From an uncultured Nitrososphaerales archaeon (GTDB lineage: Archaea; Thermoproteota; Nitrososphaeria; Nitrososphaerales; JAAOZN01), in NCBI GenBank assembly GCA_938029515.1, contig CALJAQ010000020.1, positions 1-11,844 on the forward strand: a stretch of DNA of 11,844 nt, given 5' to 3'. This document shows, in pieces, positions 1-6,560 of this stretch (positions are counted from its first letter, which is position 1; the number at the start of each line of letters is the position of its first letter). The position numbers and the translations under genes were made by a program. Below the pieces are notes generated by a model. That model was not told where the DNA came from. It did no database searches and worked only from the letters and a program-made list of their open reading frames with translations.

Positions 1-82
1 CTATGTTTCTAGGTCTTCTGCAGGCTGCTAGCTGATTTGGTATGAGCCAGGTTAGGTATAGTTCCTCTGCTAAGTTATTCAA
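1..82 (-). CDS. N-terminal fragment of a possible dual-specificity/tyrosine phosphatase (partial)
   Basis: An open frame starts at TTG (82-80), overlaps the TGA of the upstream thioredoxin-like gene as TTGA, and runs off the window after 27 codons. The visible protein begins MNNLAEELYLTW and contains WLIPNQLAACRRP. This resembles the start of archaeal dual-specificity phosphatases, where a W-x-I-x-x-x-x-L-A-x-S-x-x-P segment precedes the catalytic domain; that match is from memory of the family. A GGTGA ribosome binding site lies about 7 nt before the TTG. The 4-nt stop/start overlap suggests translational coupling with the gene at 79-351. The catalytic HCxxGxxRS loop would lie outside the window, so the functional call is weak, while the presence of a gene is fairly likely. 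Confidence 0.4.
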   Translation of the reverse strand, partial: MNNLAEELYLTWLIPNQLAACRRPRNI

Positions 83-351
83 GTTTCTTTCACCGCCGCT
101 TCTTCTATTCTATGTCTAATCTCATCTTCCCGTGGTAAGCCAATAAATATCAGCTTACCGTTTATCACTAAGGCTGGTGCAGATGTTATCTCATATTTTA
201 ATCTGATTTCAGGCTGCTTTAACACGTCAACTTCTTTTACAGCAACATCGATCTTCTTTGCCTTCAACTCCTCTACAACTTTGTTTACACGCATCTTTAA
301 CACGGTGCAGTATGTACAGTTTGGGGACGTCAGAACCTCTACCCTAACCAT
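79..351 (-). CDS. Glutaredoxin/thioredoxin-like small redox protein
   Basis: This is a 90-residue single-domain thioredoxin-fold protein starting at ATG (351-349). The CxxC active site is C12-T-Y-C15 near the end of the first strand (VLTSPNCTYC), and the conserved cis-proline is P59 in TSAPALVING. The length and the early CxxC match archaeal glutaredoxin-like and mini-thioredoxin proteins, which reduce protein disulfides in the cytoplasm or hand electrons to partner enzymes. The CTYC dipeptide is closer to glutaredoxin (CPYC) than to thioredoxin (CGPC). There is no signal peptide or membrane segment. It lies 26 nt after tsr3 and overlaps the start of the following gene, so the three probably form one transcript. 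The redox partner cannot be told from the sequence. Confidence 0.85.
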   Translation of the reverse strand: MVRVEVLTSPNCTYCTVLKMRVNKVVEELKAKKIDVAVKEVDVLKQPEIRLKYEITSAPALVINGKLIFIGLPREDEIRHRIEEAAVKET

Positions 352-377
352 ATACCCACTACATCTTGGCAGCGGCT

Positions 378-896
378 TTAACTCTTTCCCCCAAATAATC
401 TAAACGCTTTTCTTTCAACATCTAAAACATCTTCTTCACTCGCTGCCTCTGAATAAGCGTCTAGGAGTTCTTTGTTTAAGGATAAGAAGGTTGGGCCCCA
501 TTTATAGATTTTAAGCAGGTCTTCTGCTTGAGCCTTATTCGAGGTTATGTAGAGTGCTGCTGCAGCAGCCTCCAGCGAGCTAAGTTTACCTATCTGCCCA
601 TAGTTTATGGGATTAGCTGCTAGAAGGAGGGGTAGTCTTAATCTTCTGCCTCTGATTCTGTGTTGAAAGACTTTGTCAACATTTTGCCACGAGCAGTCTA
701 TGACGAGTAGACCTTGAGTCAGATCCTCTTTTGGTGTAAGTGTACTGTTTGAGGTTGGATCGAGTATAATCATCTTTTGGCGTATGCTGCTTAGTCTGTG
801 TATTGGCTGTGCTAGTTTCATTCTACACATCTTCGCTGAAGTGCATTTCTTTGGGTAGTCTTGATGCATCGCATATACGTAGATCCGTATATTCAA
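378..896 (-). CDS. tsr3: Tsr3, rRNA 3-amino-3-carboxypropyltransferase (DUF367 family)
   Basis: A 172-residue cytoplasmic enzyme of the Tsr3 family. Family members transfer the 3-amino-3-carboxypropyl group of S-adenosylmethionine to a (pseudo)uridine in the small-subunit rRNA decoding region during ribosome maturation. Visible family motifs in order are DYPKKCTSAKM (13-23), ILDP (44-47), VIDCSW (65-70), LPLLLAANPINYG (88-100), KLSSLEA (104-110) and KWGPTFL (132-138). The length is typical of archaeal members. The start is the TTG at 896-894. It includes the first beta strand (NIRIYVYAMHQD) and lies about 28 nt from the centre of the TATA-like palindrome at 918-931, with no ribosome binding site, so the mRNA is probably leaderless. 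An internal ATG at codon 10 would cut into the strand. It heads the leftward cluster. Confidence 0.9.
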   Translation of the reverse strand: MNIRIYVYAMHQDYPKKCTSAKMCRMKLAQPIHRLSSIRQKMIILDPTSNSTLTPKEDLTQGLLVIDCSWQNVDKVFQHRIRGRRLRLPLLLAANPINYGQIGKLSSLEAAAAALYITSNKAQAEDLLKIYKWGPTFLSLNKELLDAYSEAASEEDVLDVERKAFRLFGGKS

Positions 897-917
897 GGTT
901 CATTATGTTTAAGAGGT

Positions 918-931
918 GCTTATTAATAAGC
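918..931. promoter_or_regulatory. Palindromic TATA element shared by tsr3 and the divergent oxidoreductase gene
   Basis: GCTTATTAATAAGC is a perfect 14-bp palindrome with an archaeal TATA-like core. Its centre lies about 28 bp from the ATG of the plus-strand oxidoreductase gene (952) and about 28 bp from the TTG of tsr3 (896). Both distances fit a transcription start at or next to the first codon, and neither gene has a clear ribosome binding site, so both mRNAs would be leaderless. A single symmetric site could bind TBP in either orientation, or also serve as an operator. Confidence 0.6.
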
Positions 932-951
932 AGTCTATCATACTATTTTGG

Positions 952-1971
952 ATGAAGGCGGTAGTATATTATGAGCACGGTGAAGCCGATAGGCTGATCT
1001 ACGAAGAGAGAGATAAACCGACAATTGGAGAAGGTGAAGCGCTCATTAAGGTTGAAGCATGCGCGTTAAATAGGCTTGACATCCTAGCAAGGAGAGGGGT
1101 TGTAAAGACTACAGCGACTCTACCACATATACTCGGTGTCGACATTGTAGGCTACGTAGAGGAGCAGAAAGGAGGTAATCTTCCAATAGGCACACCTGTA
1201 CTTGTCTACAGCGCGATAACCTGCGGTAGATGCCCAGCCTGCCTCTCGGGTAGAGAAAACCGCTGTCAATCGCTGAAGATGATAGGTTTCCACACAGATG
1301 GAGGTTATGCGGAGTATGTGAATGTACCTGTACGAAACCTTATACCTCTTAACCCTAAGATTCCCTTAGAGGAGTATGCAGCAGTACCTGTTGATTACAC
1401 TACTGTGTGGCATGCTCTAATCGAAAGAGGCGGCCTCAAGGTTGGTGAAAGTATTCTCATCTGGGCTGGTGGAAGCGGTGCTGGAACTGTAGCAACAAGG
1501 TTGGCCAAGCTCGTTGGAGCTACGGTCTTCACAACAGTTGGCAGCGCTGAGAAGGCTGAGAAGGCTAAGCGTTTTGCAGATCATGTATTCAACCACTACA
1601 GCGGTGATGTGCCTAGATTAGTGAAGGAGGCTACTGGAGGAAGGGGTGTTGACGTAGTGTTAGATTACATTGGCTCCGCTACTTGGAAGAAGAGCCTAGA
1701 ATGTTTATCGGTAGGTGGTAGGATGATAACCTTCGGTGGAGTAAGCGGCTTCGACGGGGATGTAGATATAAGAGCATTCTACACAAAGCACCTCACAATA
1801 ATAGGAACCTTCTTCGGAACAAGGCTCGACCTGTTGAAATCGTTAGAGTTAGTCGAAAGAGGATTATTAAGGCCAGTAATAGATTCAATTTACCCACTTA
1901 AGGATGCTAGAAGCGCACATATCAAGATGGAGGAGAGTAGGCACTTTGGGAAGATTCTTCTTAAACCCTAA
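952..1971 (+). CDS. Zinc-containing alcohol dehydrogenase-like / quinone oxidoreductase-like MDR protein
   Basis: A 339-residue medium-chain dehydrogenase/reductase with an N-terminal GroES-like catalytic domain (about 1-145) and a Rossmann NAD(P) domain (about 146-290) carrying AGGSGAGT around 172-179. The structural zinc site is complete: C91, C94, C97 and C105 in CGRCPAC...NRC. The catalytic zinc ligands of true alcohol dehydrogenases are not evident. The usual first cysteine region reads ACALNRLDILARRG (N40, D43), and the GHE motif is replaced by GVD (62-64), as in quinone oxidoreductases. It is therefore more likely an NAD(P)H-dependent reductase of quinones, enones or acyl-type substrates; the substrate is unknown. 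The start is the ATG at 952, because family members begin MKAVVY and it sits correctly behind the 918-931 TATA element. The upstream in-frame GTG at 916 overlaps that promoter. Its stop overlaps the carB stop. Confidence 0.85.
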   Translation: MKAVVYYEHGEADRLIYEERDKPTIGEGEALIKVEACALNRLDILARRGVVKTTATLPHILGVDIVGYVEEQKGGNLPIGTPVLVYSAITCGRCPACLSGRENRCQSLKMIGFHTDGGYAEYVNVPVRNLIPLNPKIPLEEYAAVPVDYTTVWHALIERGGLKVGESILIWAGGSGAGTVATRLAKLVGATVFTTVGSAEKAEKAKRFADHVFNHYSGDVPRLVKEATGGRGVDVVLDYIGSATWKKSLECLSVGGRMITFGGVSGFDGDVDIRAFYTKHLTIIGTFFGTRLDLLKSLELVERGLLRPVIDSIYPLKDARSAHIKMEESRHFGKILLKP

Positions 1972-4900
1972 GAGAGGGGTATCCTTAACTCCCGTCTATG
2001 GATCATCTTCAACCCTTCAACGAATGCTTCAGCACCCTCATAGGTTGTTAGCACAGGGACACCAGTTTCAACAGCCTTCCGTCTAATCTGATACTCATCC
2101 TCCAACATGCTGGCAAACTTCTCCAAAACTGTAGTCGAAGGTATGTTTATGATAAGCTCAAGCTTACCTTCAACCAAATAGTCTAGAATGTTGGGTTTAC
2201 GCTCAGGTTCGCTTATCTTATTCAGCACCTTAACACGCAGACCACCCTTCTTCTCCAAATACTCTGCGGTGTGCTCAGTAGCATATACGTTGAAGTTAAG
2301 GTCGATAAGCTTCTTGGTAAGATTGAGTATACGAGCCTTTAAATGAACGCCTCCTACAGTGACCAAGATGTTGCTATTAGGCTTAGGGATCTTGTATCCT
2401 ACAGCTATCAGAGCCTTTATTAGAGCTTCAAAGAAGCTGCTGCCGAAGCACGCGACTTCACCCGTCGAACGCATTTCTACACCTAGATGCGGGTCTGCTC
2501 CCTCCAGCTGCATAAACGAAAATTGAGGAGCTTTTACACACACCTGCTTCATAGATAAGTCGCCTCTACCGGTAAGTGGGATCTTACCGTTAAGCATCGC
2601 TGAAGCGGCGAGTGAAATTAGGTTTACACCTGTAGCTTTAGAAACAAACGGCATAGATCTAGAAGCCCTGAGATTACACTCTATAACATAAACTACACCA
2701 TCCTTATACAGAAACTGTATGTTGAATGGGCCTTTGATTCTAAGAGCCTTAGCTACCTTCGTAGCATATTCTATCGCGAGTTGCTGAACATCGGCTGGGA
2801 GCCTTTGAGGAGGTATGCACATTATAGCGTCTCCAGAGTGAATACCAGCTTGCTCAACATGCTCTATGACAGCACCGATATAGACTCTTTCACCGTCGCT
2901 AACACCATCGATTTCAAACTCTTGCGCATCCATTATGAACTTGCTTATAACAACAGGATGCTCTGGACTAACCTTAGCTGCTTTTAGCAGAAACTGCTCT
3001 AGCTGCTTCGGTGTCCAGACGATTCTCATGGCGGCGCCGCTTAACACATAGGATGGTCTCACGAGGATTGGGTAAGAGACCTTCTTGGCGAAGGTTTTAG
3101 CATCTTCTATGGATGTGAAGGTGCTCCACTCTGGTTGAGGTATGTGTAGCTCATCTAGAAGTTTGCTGAATTTTGCCCTATCTTCGGCTTTATCGATGTT
3201 TACGCTTTCTGTTCCTAGTATCTTTGCGCCGTATGCTGTTAAGGCGGTTGCGAGGTTATTCGGTATCTGTCCGCCTACAGAGATTACAACACCAAGAGGT
3301 TTCTCCTTCTCATAGATATCTAACACTCTCTCCAGTGTCAACTCCTCGAAGTAGAGTTTGTCGCTCATATCGTAGTCTGTTGAAACTGTTTCCGGGTTGC
3401 AGTTAACTACGATAACTTCTTCAACACCATTGTTCTTCAACTCCCAGACCATATTCATAGTAGACCAATCGAATTCAACAGAGCTTCCTATCCTATATGT
3501 GCCAGCACCTAGAACCATCACCTTCTTCATATCCTTGAATTGAATGTCGTCTGCATCACCGTTGTAAGTAAGGTAGAGGTAGTTCGTCTTAGCAGGCCAC
3601 TCAGCGGCTAAGGTATCTATCTGCTTAACCACCGGCACTATATTGAGTTTTTTACGTAGATCTCTAACCTCAGCTGCAGACACCCCTATACACTCAGCGA
3701 TTTGAGCGTCTGAGAAGCCGAGCTGCTTGGCTCTGCGGAGCAGATCAGGCGCAGCGCCTTCAGCTACTTTCCTTGCAGCTTTCCTCAGAAGTCTTTCCAT
3801 TTCGATGATGTTGTTGATCTTGTTTATGAACCAAGGGTCGATGCTGCTCAGCTTGTTTACCCGCTCAGCTGTTAAGCCTGCTTTAAGAGCATCAGCCACG
3901 TCAAAGATTATCTCATCAGTCATATGCTGAAGCCTTGCTTCAATTTCATCCACATTTACTGAGGCCTCGTGCCTCCGATCTGCTACAAGCCCACTCCTAC
4001 TTATGTCGAGCATTCTGATAGCCTTCTGTAAAGCCTCCTCGAAACACCTACCAATAGCCATAACCTCTCCTACTGACTTCATCTGCGTGCCTATCTTTCT
4101 AGTAACTTTATCGAACTTCGTTAAATCCCAGCGGGGCATCTTTACAGTAACATAGTCGAGTGACGGTTCGAAGCCAGCGGTAGTGATGCCAGTGACCTTA
4201 TTTATCAACTCTGAAAGCGAGTAGCCCAGCATAAGCTTTGCAGCGCTGTATGCTATTGGGTAGCCTGTCGCTTTCGACGCTAAAGCCGATGAGCGTGATA
4301 GTCTGGCGTTTATTTCAATAGCAACATATCTTTCTGAATTAGGCTCTAAAGCGAACTGTATGTTGCATTCCCCTACTATTCTACAAGCCTCTGTAGCCTT
4401 TAGGGCCGCTGTTCTCAGAAGATGGTACTCTCGGTTGTTTAAGGTCTGCGAAGGGGCTATTACTATGTTATCACCGGTATGAACTTTCATAGCTAGAATA
4501 TTCTCCATATTACATACGGTCAGACCGTTTCCATATGCGTCTCTCATAACCTCATATTCGATTTGCTTCCAAGTTCCTATATACTCTTCAATAAGCACTT
4601 GGTGTGTTAAGCTGCTCACTAACCCTCTAGTAACGATCTCCTCAAATTCATACTCGTTAAAGGCTACCCCACTCCCCCTACCTCCAAGCGTATATGCTAC
4701 GCGAACCATAATTGGGTAACCTAGTTCAGCCACGATCTTTCTCGCCTCTTCAAGGGAATAGGCGGCTGCGCTTCTCGCTACAGGTATACCAGCGTCTAGC
4801 ATAGTCTTACGGAATAAGTCCCGATCTTCTGTGGCTTCGATGCCTTCTATAGGTGTGCCAAGCACCTTAACACCATACTTGTCTAATATTCCCCTCTTCG

Positions 4901-5228
4901 ATAATATGATGCCGCAGTTTAGAGCAGTCTGCCCTCCAAAGGATAGCACTATGCTATCAGGCCTCTCAACCTCAATAACCTCTCTGACGAAGTCAGCGTT
5001 AACTGGTAGAAAGTAAACCTTCCCTGCTAACTTCTTATCTGTCTGAATAGTAGCTATATTTGGGTTTACGAGAACGGTTTCTATACCCTCCTCACGGAAG
5101 GCCTTAAGACATTGGCTACCTGAGTAGTCGAACTGGCGGCTGCTTTAGCAGCTTTCGCCCGCTTCGCCTATCTTAATGGCCCCGCTGCCGAGGACAACAA
5201 CTTTCTTTATAGAGCTGTTAAGCGGTAT
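1968..5228 (-). CDS. carB: Carbamoyl-phosphate synthase large subunit, interrupted by a putative 21-nt intron
   Basis: Large subunit of carbamoyl-phosphate synthase, which makes carbamoyl phosphate from bicarbonate, ATP and CarA-derived ammonia for pyrimidines and arginine. After removal of 5133-5153 the protein has 1079 residues, close to E. coli CarB (1073). Residue numbers here are for that spliced form. The N-terminal nucleotide-binding motif is KKVVVLGSGAIKIGEAGE (8-25), continuing FDYSGSQC from residue 26. The first ATP-grasp half has GGRGSG (about 175-180). A linker carries the allosteric/oligomerisation region. The second half starts at about 561 with KKVMVLGAGTYRIG and EFDWS. The last ~135 residues form an MGS-like regulatory domain (VTVGGVHLKARI). 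The frame is closed by an in-frame TAA at 5147-5145 unless the 21 nt are removed or bypassed. Between an upstream TGA (5237-5235) and the conserved N-terminus there is no ATG, GTG or TTG. ATA at 5228-5226, 7 nt after GGAGGTG, is the best start. It overlaps carA by 11 nt. Downstream of the interruption the frame is intact and fully conserved, so I do not call a pseudogene. Confidence 0.9.
5133..5153 (-). other. Putative 21-nt bulge-helix-bulge intron in carB (with in-frame TAA)
   Basis: The mRNA strand reads GGCGAA, then 21 nt, then TTCGAC. The 21 nt separate GEAGE from FDYSG, which are contiguous in CarB proteins, and contain TAA (5147-5145). Folding gives exon GGCG paired with intron CGCC (4 bp); an AAA bulge; an intron hairpin GCTGC-TAAA-GCAGC; and AGT after CGCC on the 3' side. 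Cutting after the second base of each bulge (AA|A and AG|T) removes exactly 5153-5133 and restores the frame. This matches the rule for the archaeal tRNA splicing endonuclease. The outer helix is imperfect (CGAA can pair with TTCG across a GCG/AG internal loop), so this is a relaxed HBh'-type motif. Alternatives are an assembly or strain-specific insertion, stop readthrough, or translational bypassing. Confidence 0.65.
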
Positions 5229-6363
5229 GGTTTTTCACCTCCATCCTTTGAGCGAACAAGTCAAATATGTAGAGGGTATCGTATGGGCCTGGTGAAGCTT
5301 CTGGATGGAATTGCACAGCCAGTATCGGTTTGGCTTCATGGTACACCCCTTCAACCGTTTTGTCGTCGGCGTTTATCATCCACACATCTAACCCACTCTT
5401 ATCTAGTGAATTTGGGTTGATAGCGTATCCATGGTTCTGGCTTGTTATGTAGTTGCGCCCGCTTTTAAGATCGATGCATGGTTTGTTCTGACCCCTATGT
5501 CCGTATTTCAACTTAAATGTGTCTCCTCCTAGTGAGAGGGCGATTATCTGCACACCTAGGCATATGCCGAGCATAGGTATACCTTCATCAACTAAAGAGC
5601 TTACGGTCTTAATCGCCTTCACGCAGATCTTAGGGTCTCCTGGGCCGTTGCTTATGAGCACACCTTTGGGGTTATACTCCATTATTTCTGACGCTGAGGT
5701 GTTATGCGGGACACGTATGACTTTTAGGCCTCTTTTCAGTAGCTCCCGTATTATACCATACTTTACACCACAGTCTATAACTACGACCTTATCTCCTCCT
5801 TTACCGTAGATCATAGGCTCTTTTACACTAACCGTGCTTACGAAGTCTTGCTCACCATACCTTTGAGCCCCGGCTAGTCTTCTCTTCAAGTCTTCAACGT
5901 CGATTTCATCTTCAGCTACAGCTAACACACCCATCATAACACCCTGCGCACGTAGCTTCTTAGTAAGCTCTCTGGTGTCTACGCCTTCAATCCCAGGCAC
6001 ACCCTCTTCATAGAGCCAGGTGTCAAGACTCTTTCTAGACCTCCAGTGGTTAGGTGCTCTACAGAGTTCGCTAACTACAACGCCTGTAACCTGCGCTCGA
6101 TCTGATTCGAAGTTTAGAGGTATGTTATACTTGTCTGCATCGCTGTAAAGCGGGACACCGTAATTTCCAATAAGTGGGTATGTGAACGTCAAGATCTGCC
6201 CTCTATATGAGGGGTCAGTAATGCTTTCAGTATAACCTACCATTCCTGTGGTAAAGACTACTTCTCCTACCCTTATAGCTGGGTAGCCGAAGCCACGCCC
6301 ATGGAAAAGAGTACCGTCTTCAAGTAGGAGGGTGGCGTTGTAAATTCTTTCAGGAGTAACCAA
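5218..6363 (-). CDS. carA: Carbamoyl-phosphate synthase small subunit (glutamine amidotransferase)
   Basis: A 381-residue glutamine-hydrolysing subunit that passes ammonia to CarB. The N-terminal CarA domain (about 1-180) contains GEVVFTTGMVGYTESITDPSY and TYPLIGNYG. The C-terminal class I glutamine amidotransferase domain has the oxyanion strand NGPGDP (239-244), the nucleophile C268 in GICLGVQ, the conserved SQNHGYAI (308-315), and the catalytic pair H353 and E355 in QFHPEASPGP. The catalytic triad is complete and the length is normal. The start is TTG (6363-6361), since no other start keeps the NATLLLEDGTLF strand that family members share. An AT-rich box, ATATTTAAGG on the plus strand at 6399-6408, lies about 40 nt upstream and fits a promoter with a short leader. 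carB follows with an 11-nt overlap, so the two are translated from one mRNA. Confidence 0.96.
   Translation of the reverse strand: MVTPERIYNATLLLEDGTLFHGRGFGYPAIRVGEVVFTTGMVGYTESITDPSYRGQILTFTYPLIGNYGVPLYSDADKYNIPLNFESDRAQVTGVVVSELCRAPNHWRSRKSLDTWLYEEGVPGIEGVDTRELTKKLRAQGVMMGVLAVAEDEIDVEDLKRRLAGAQRYGEQDFVSTVSVKEPMIYGKGGDKVVVIDCGVKYGIIRELLKRGLKVIRVPHNTSASEIMEYNPKGVLISNGPGDPKICVKAIKTVSSLVDEGIPMLGICLGVQIIALSLGGDTFKLKYGHRGQNKPCIDLKSGRNYITSQNHGYAINPNSLDKSGLDVWMINADDKTVEGVYHEAKPILAVQFHPEASPGPYDTLYIFDLFAQRMEVKNHTA
5236..5242 (-). promoter_or_regulatory. Strong ribosome binding site for carB, inside the carA 3' end
   Basis: GGAGGTG on the minus strand is complementary to the 16S rRNA 3' end and lies within codons of the carA C-terminus (MEVK). 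The 7-nt spacer ends at ATA (5228-5226), which is in frame with carB. This site decides the choice of ATA as the start, since no standard start codon exists in frame. Confidence 0.7.
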
Positions 6364-6398
6364 CCCCTAGATGAACCCTCGCTCACTTTACATCAACC

Positions 6399-6408
6399 AT
6401 ATTTAAGG
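6399..6408 (-). promoter_or_regulatory. Probable TATA box of the carAB operon
   Basis: The minus strand reads CCTTAAATAT, a good archaeal TATA box, centred about 40 nt before the carA TTG. A transcription start 25-27 nt downstream would give a leader of roughly 14 nt. It lies in the 197-nt divergent spacer (6364-6560) between carA and ftr, in which I see no further gene or RNA. Confidence 0.5.
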
Positions 6409-6520
6409 TTAGCGCGCCCCCCTCTGCTTATCTAAGCGATGACAAGATGTAGAAAAAACATTCAGTAATTTTAAAATATTCAGCGGTAAAGGCAGATTGT
6501 TATACAATATGCATTGGTAA

Positions 6521-6533
6521 AAGTTTTTAACAA
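6521..6533 (+). promoter_or_regulatory. Possible TATA region of ftr
   Basis: An AT-rich AAGTTTTTAACAA lies about 34 nt before the ftr ATG (6561), and no ribosome binding site precedes the ATG, so a very short leader or leaderless mRNA is likely. Just upstream, at about 6496-6517, are small imperfect dyads (TTGT-TAT-ACAA and CAAT-ATGC-ATTG) that could be an operator; this is speculative. Confidence 0.35.
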
Positions 6534-6560
6534 GTTATGTAGTGAGATGTTAGATCGTTT

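Noticed and set aside
916..951. GTG at 916 as the start of the MDR oxidoreductase
   Set aside because: It adds 12 residues not found in the family and overlaps the TATA palindrome. The ATG at 952 gives the canonical MKAVVY start.
1968..4949. carB starting at the GTG at 4949 (beginning MLSFGGQTALN)
   Set aside because: This would drop the conserved N-terminal nucleotide-binding segment (KKVVVLGSG through FDYSGSQC), which is clearly encoded upstream in the same frame.
5145..5147. Stop codon recoded as selenocysteine or pyrrolysine
   Set aside because: The codon is TAA, not TGA or TAG, and the seven codons around it have no counterpart in CarB, so readthrough alone would insert foreign residues into a conserved site.
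5133..5153. Calling carB a pseudogene because of the in-frame TAA
   Set aside because: The remaining roughly 1080 codons are intact with all family motifs, the interruption is an exact multiple of three without a frameshift, and it fits a splicing motif. Decay would normally leave more damage.
6364..6560. A C/D box sRNA or tRNA in the carA-ftr spacer
   Set aside because: GCGATGACA resembles a C box, but no matching D box, kink-turn partner or cloverleaf could be found; the spacer is explained by two promoters.
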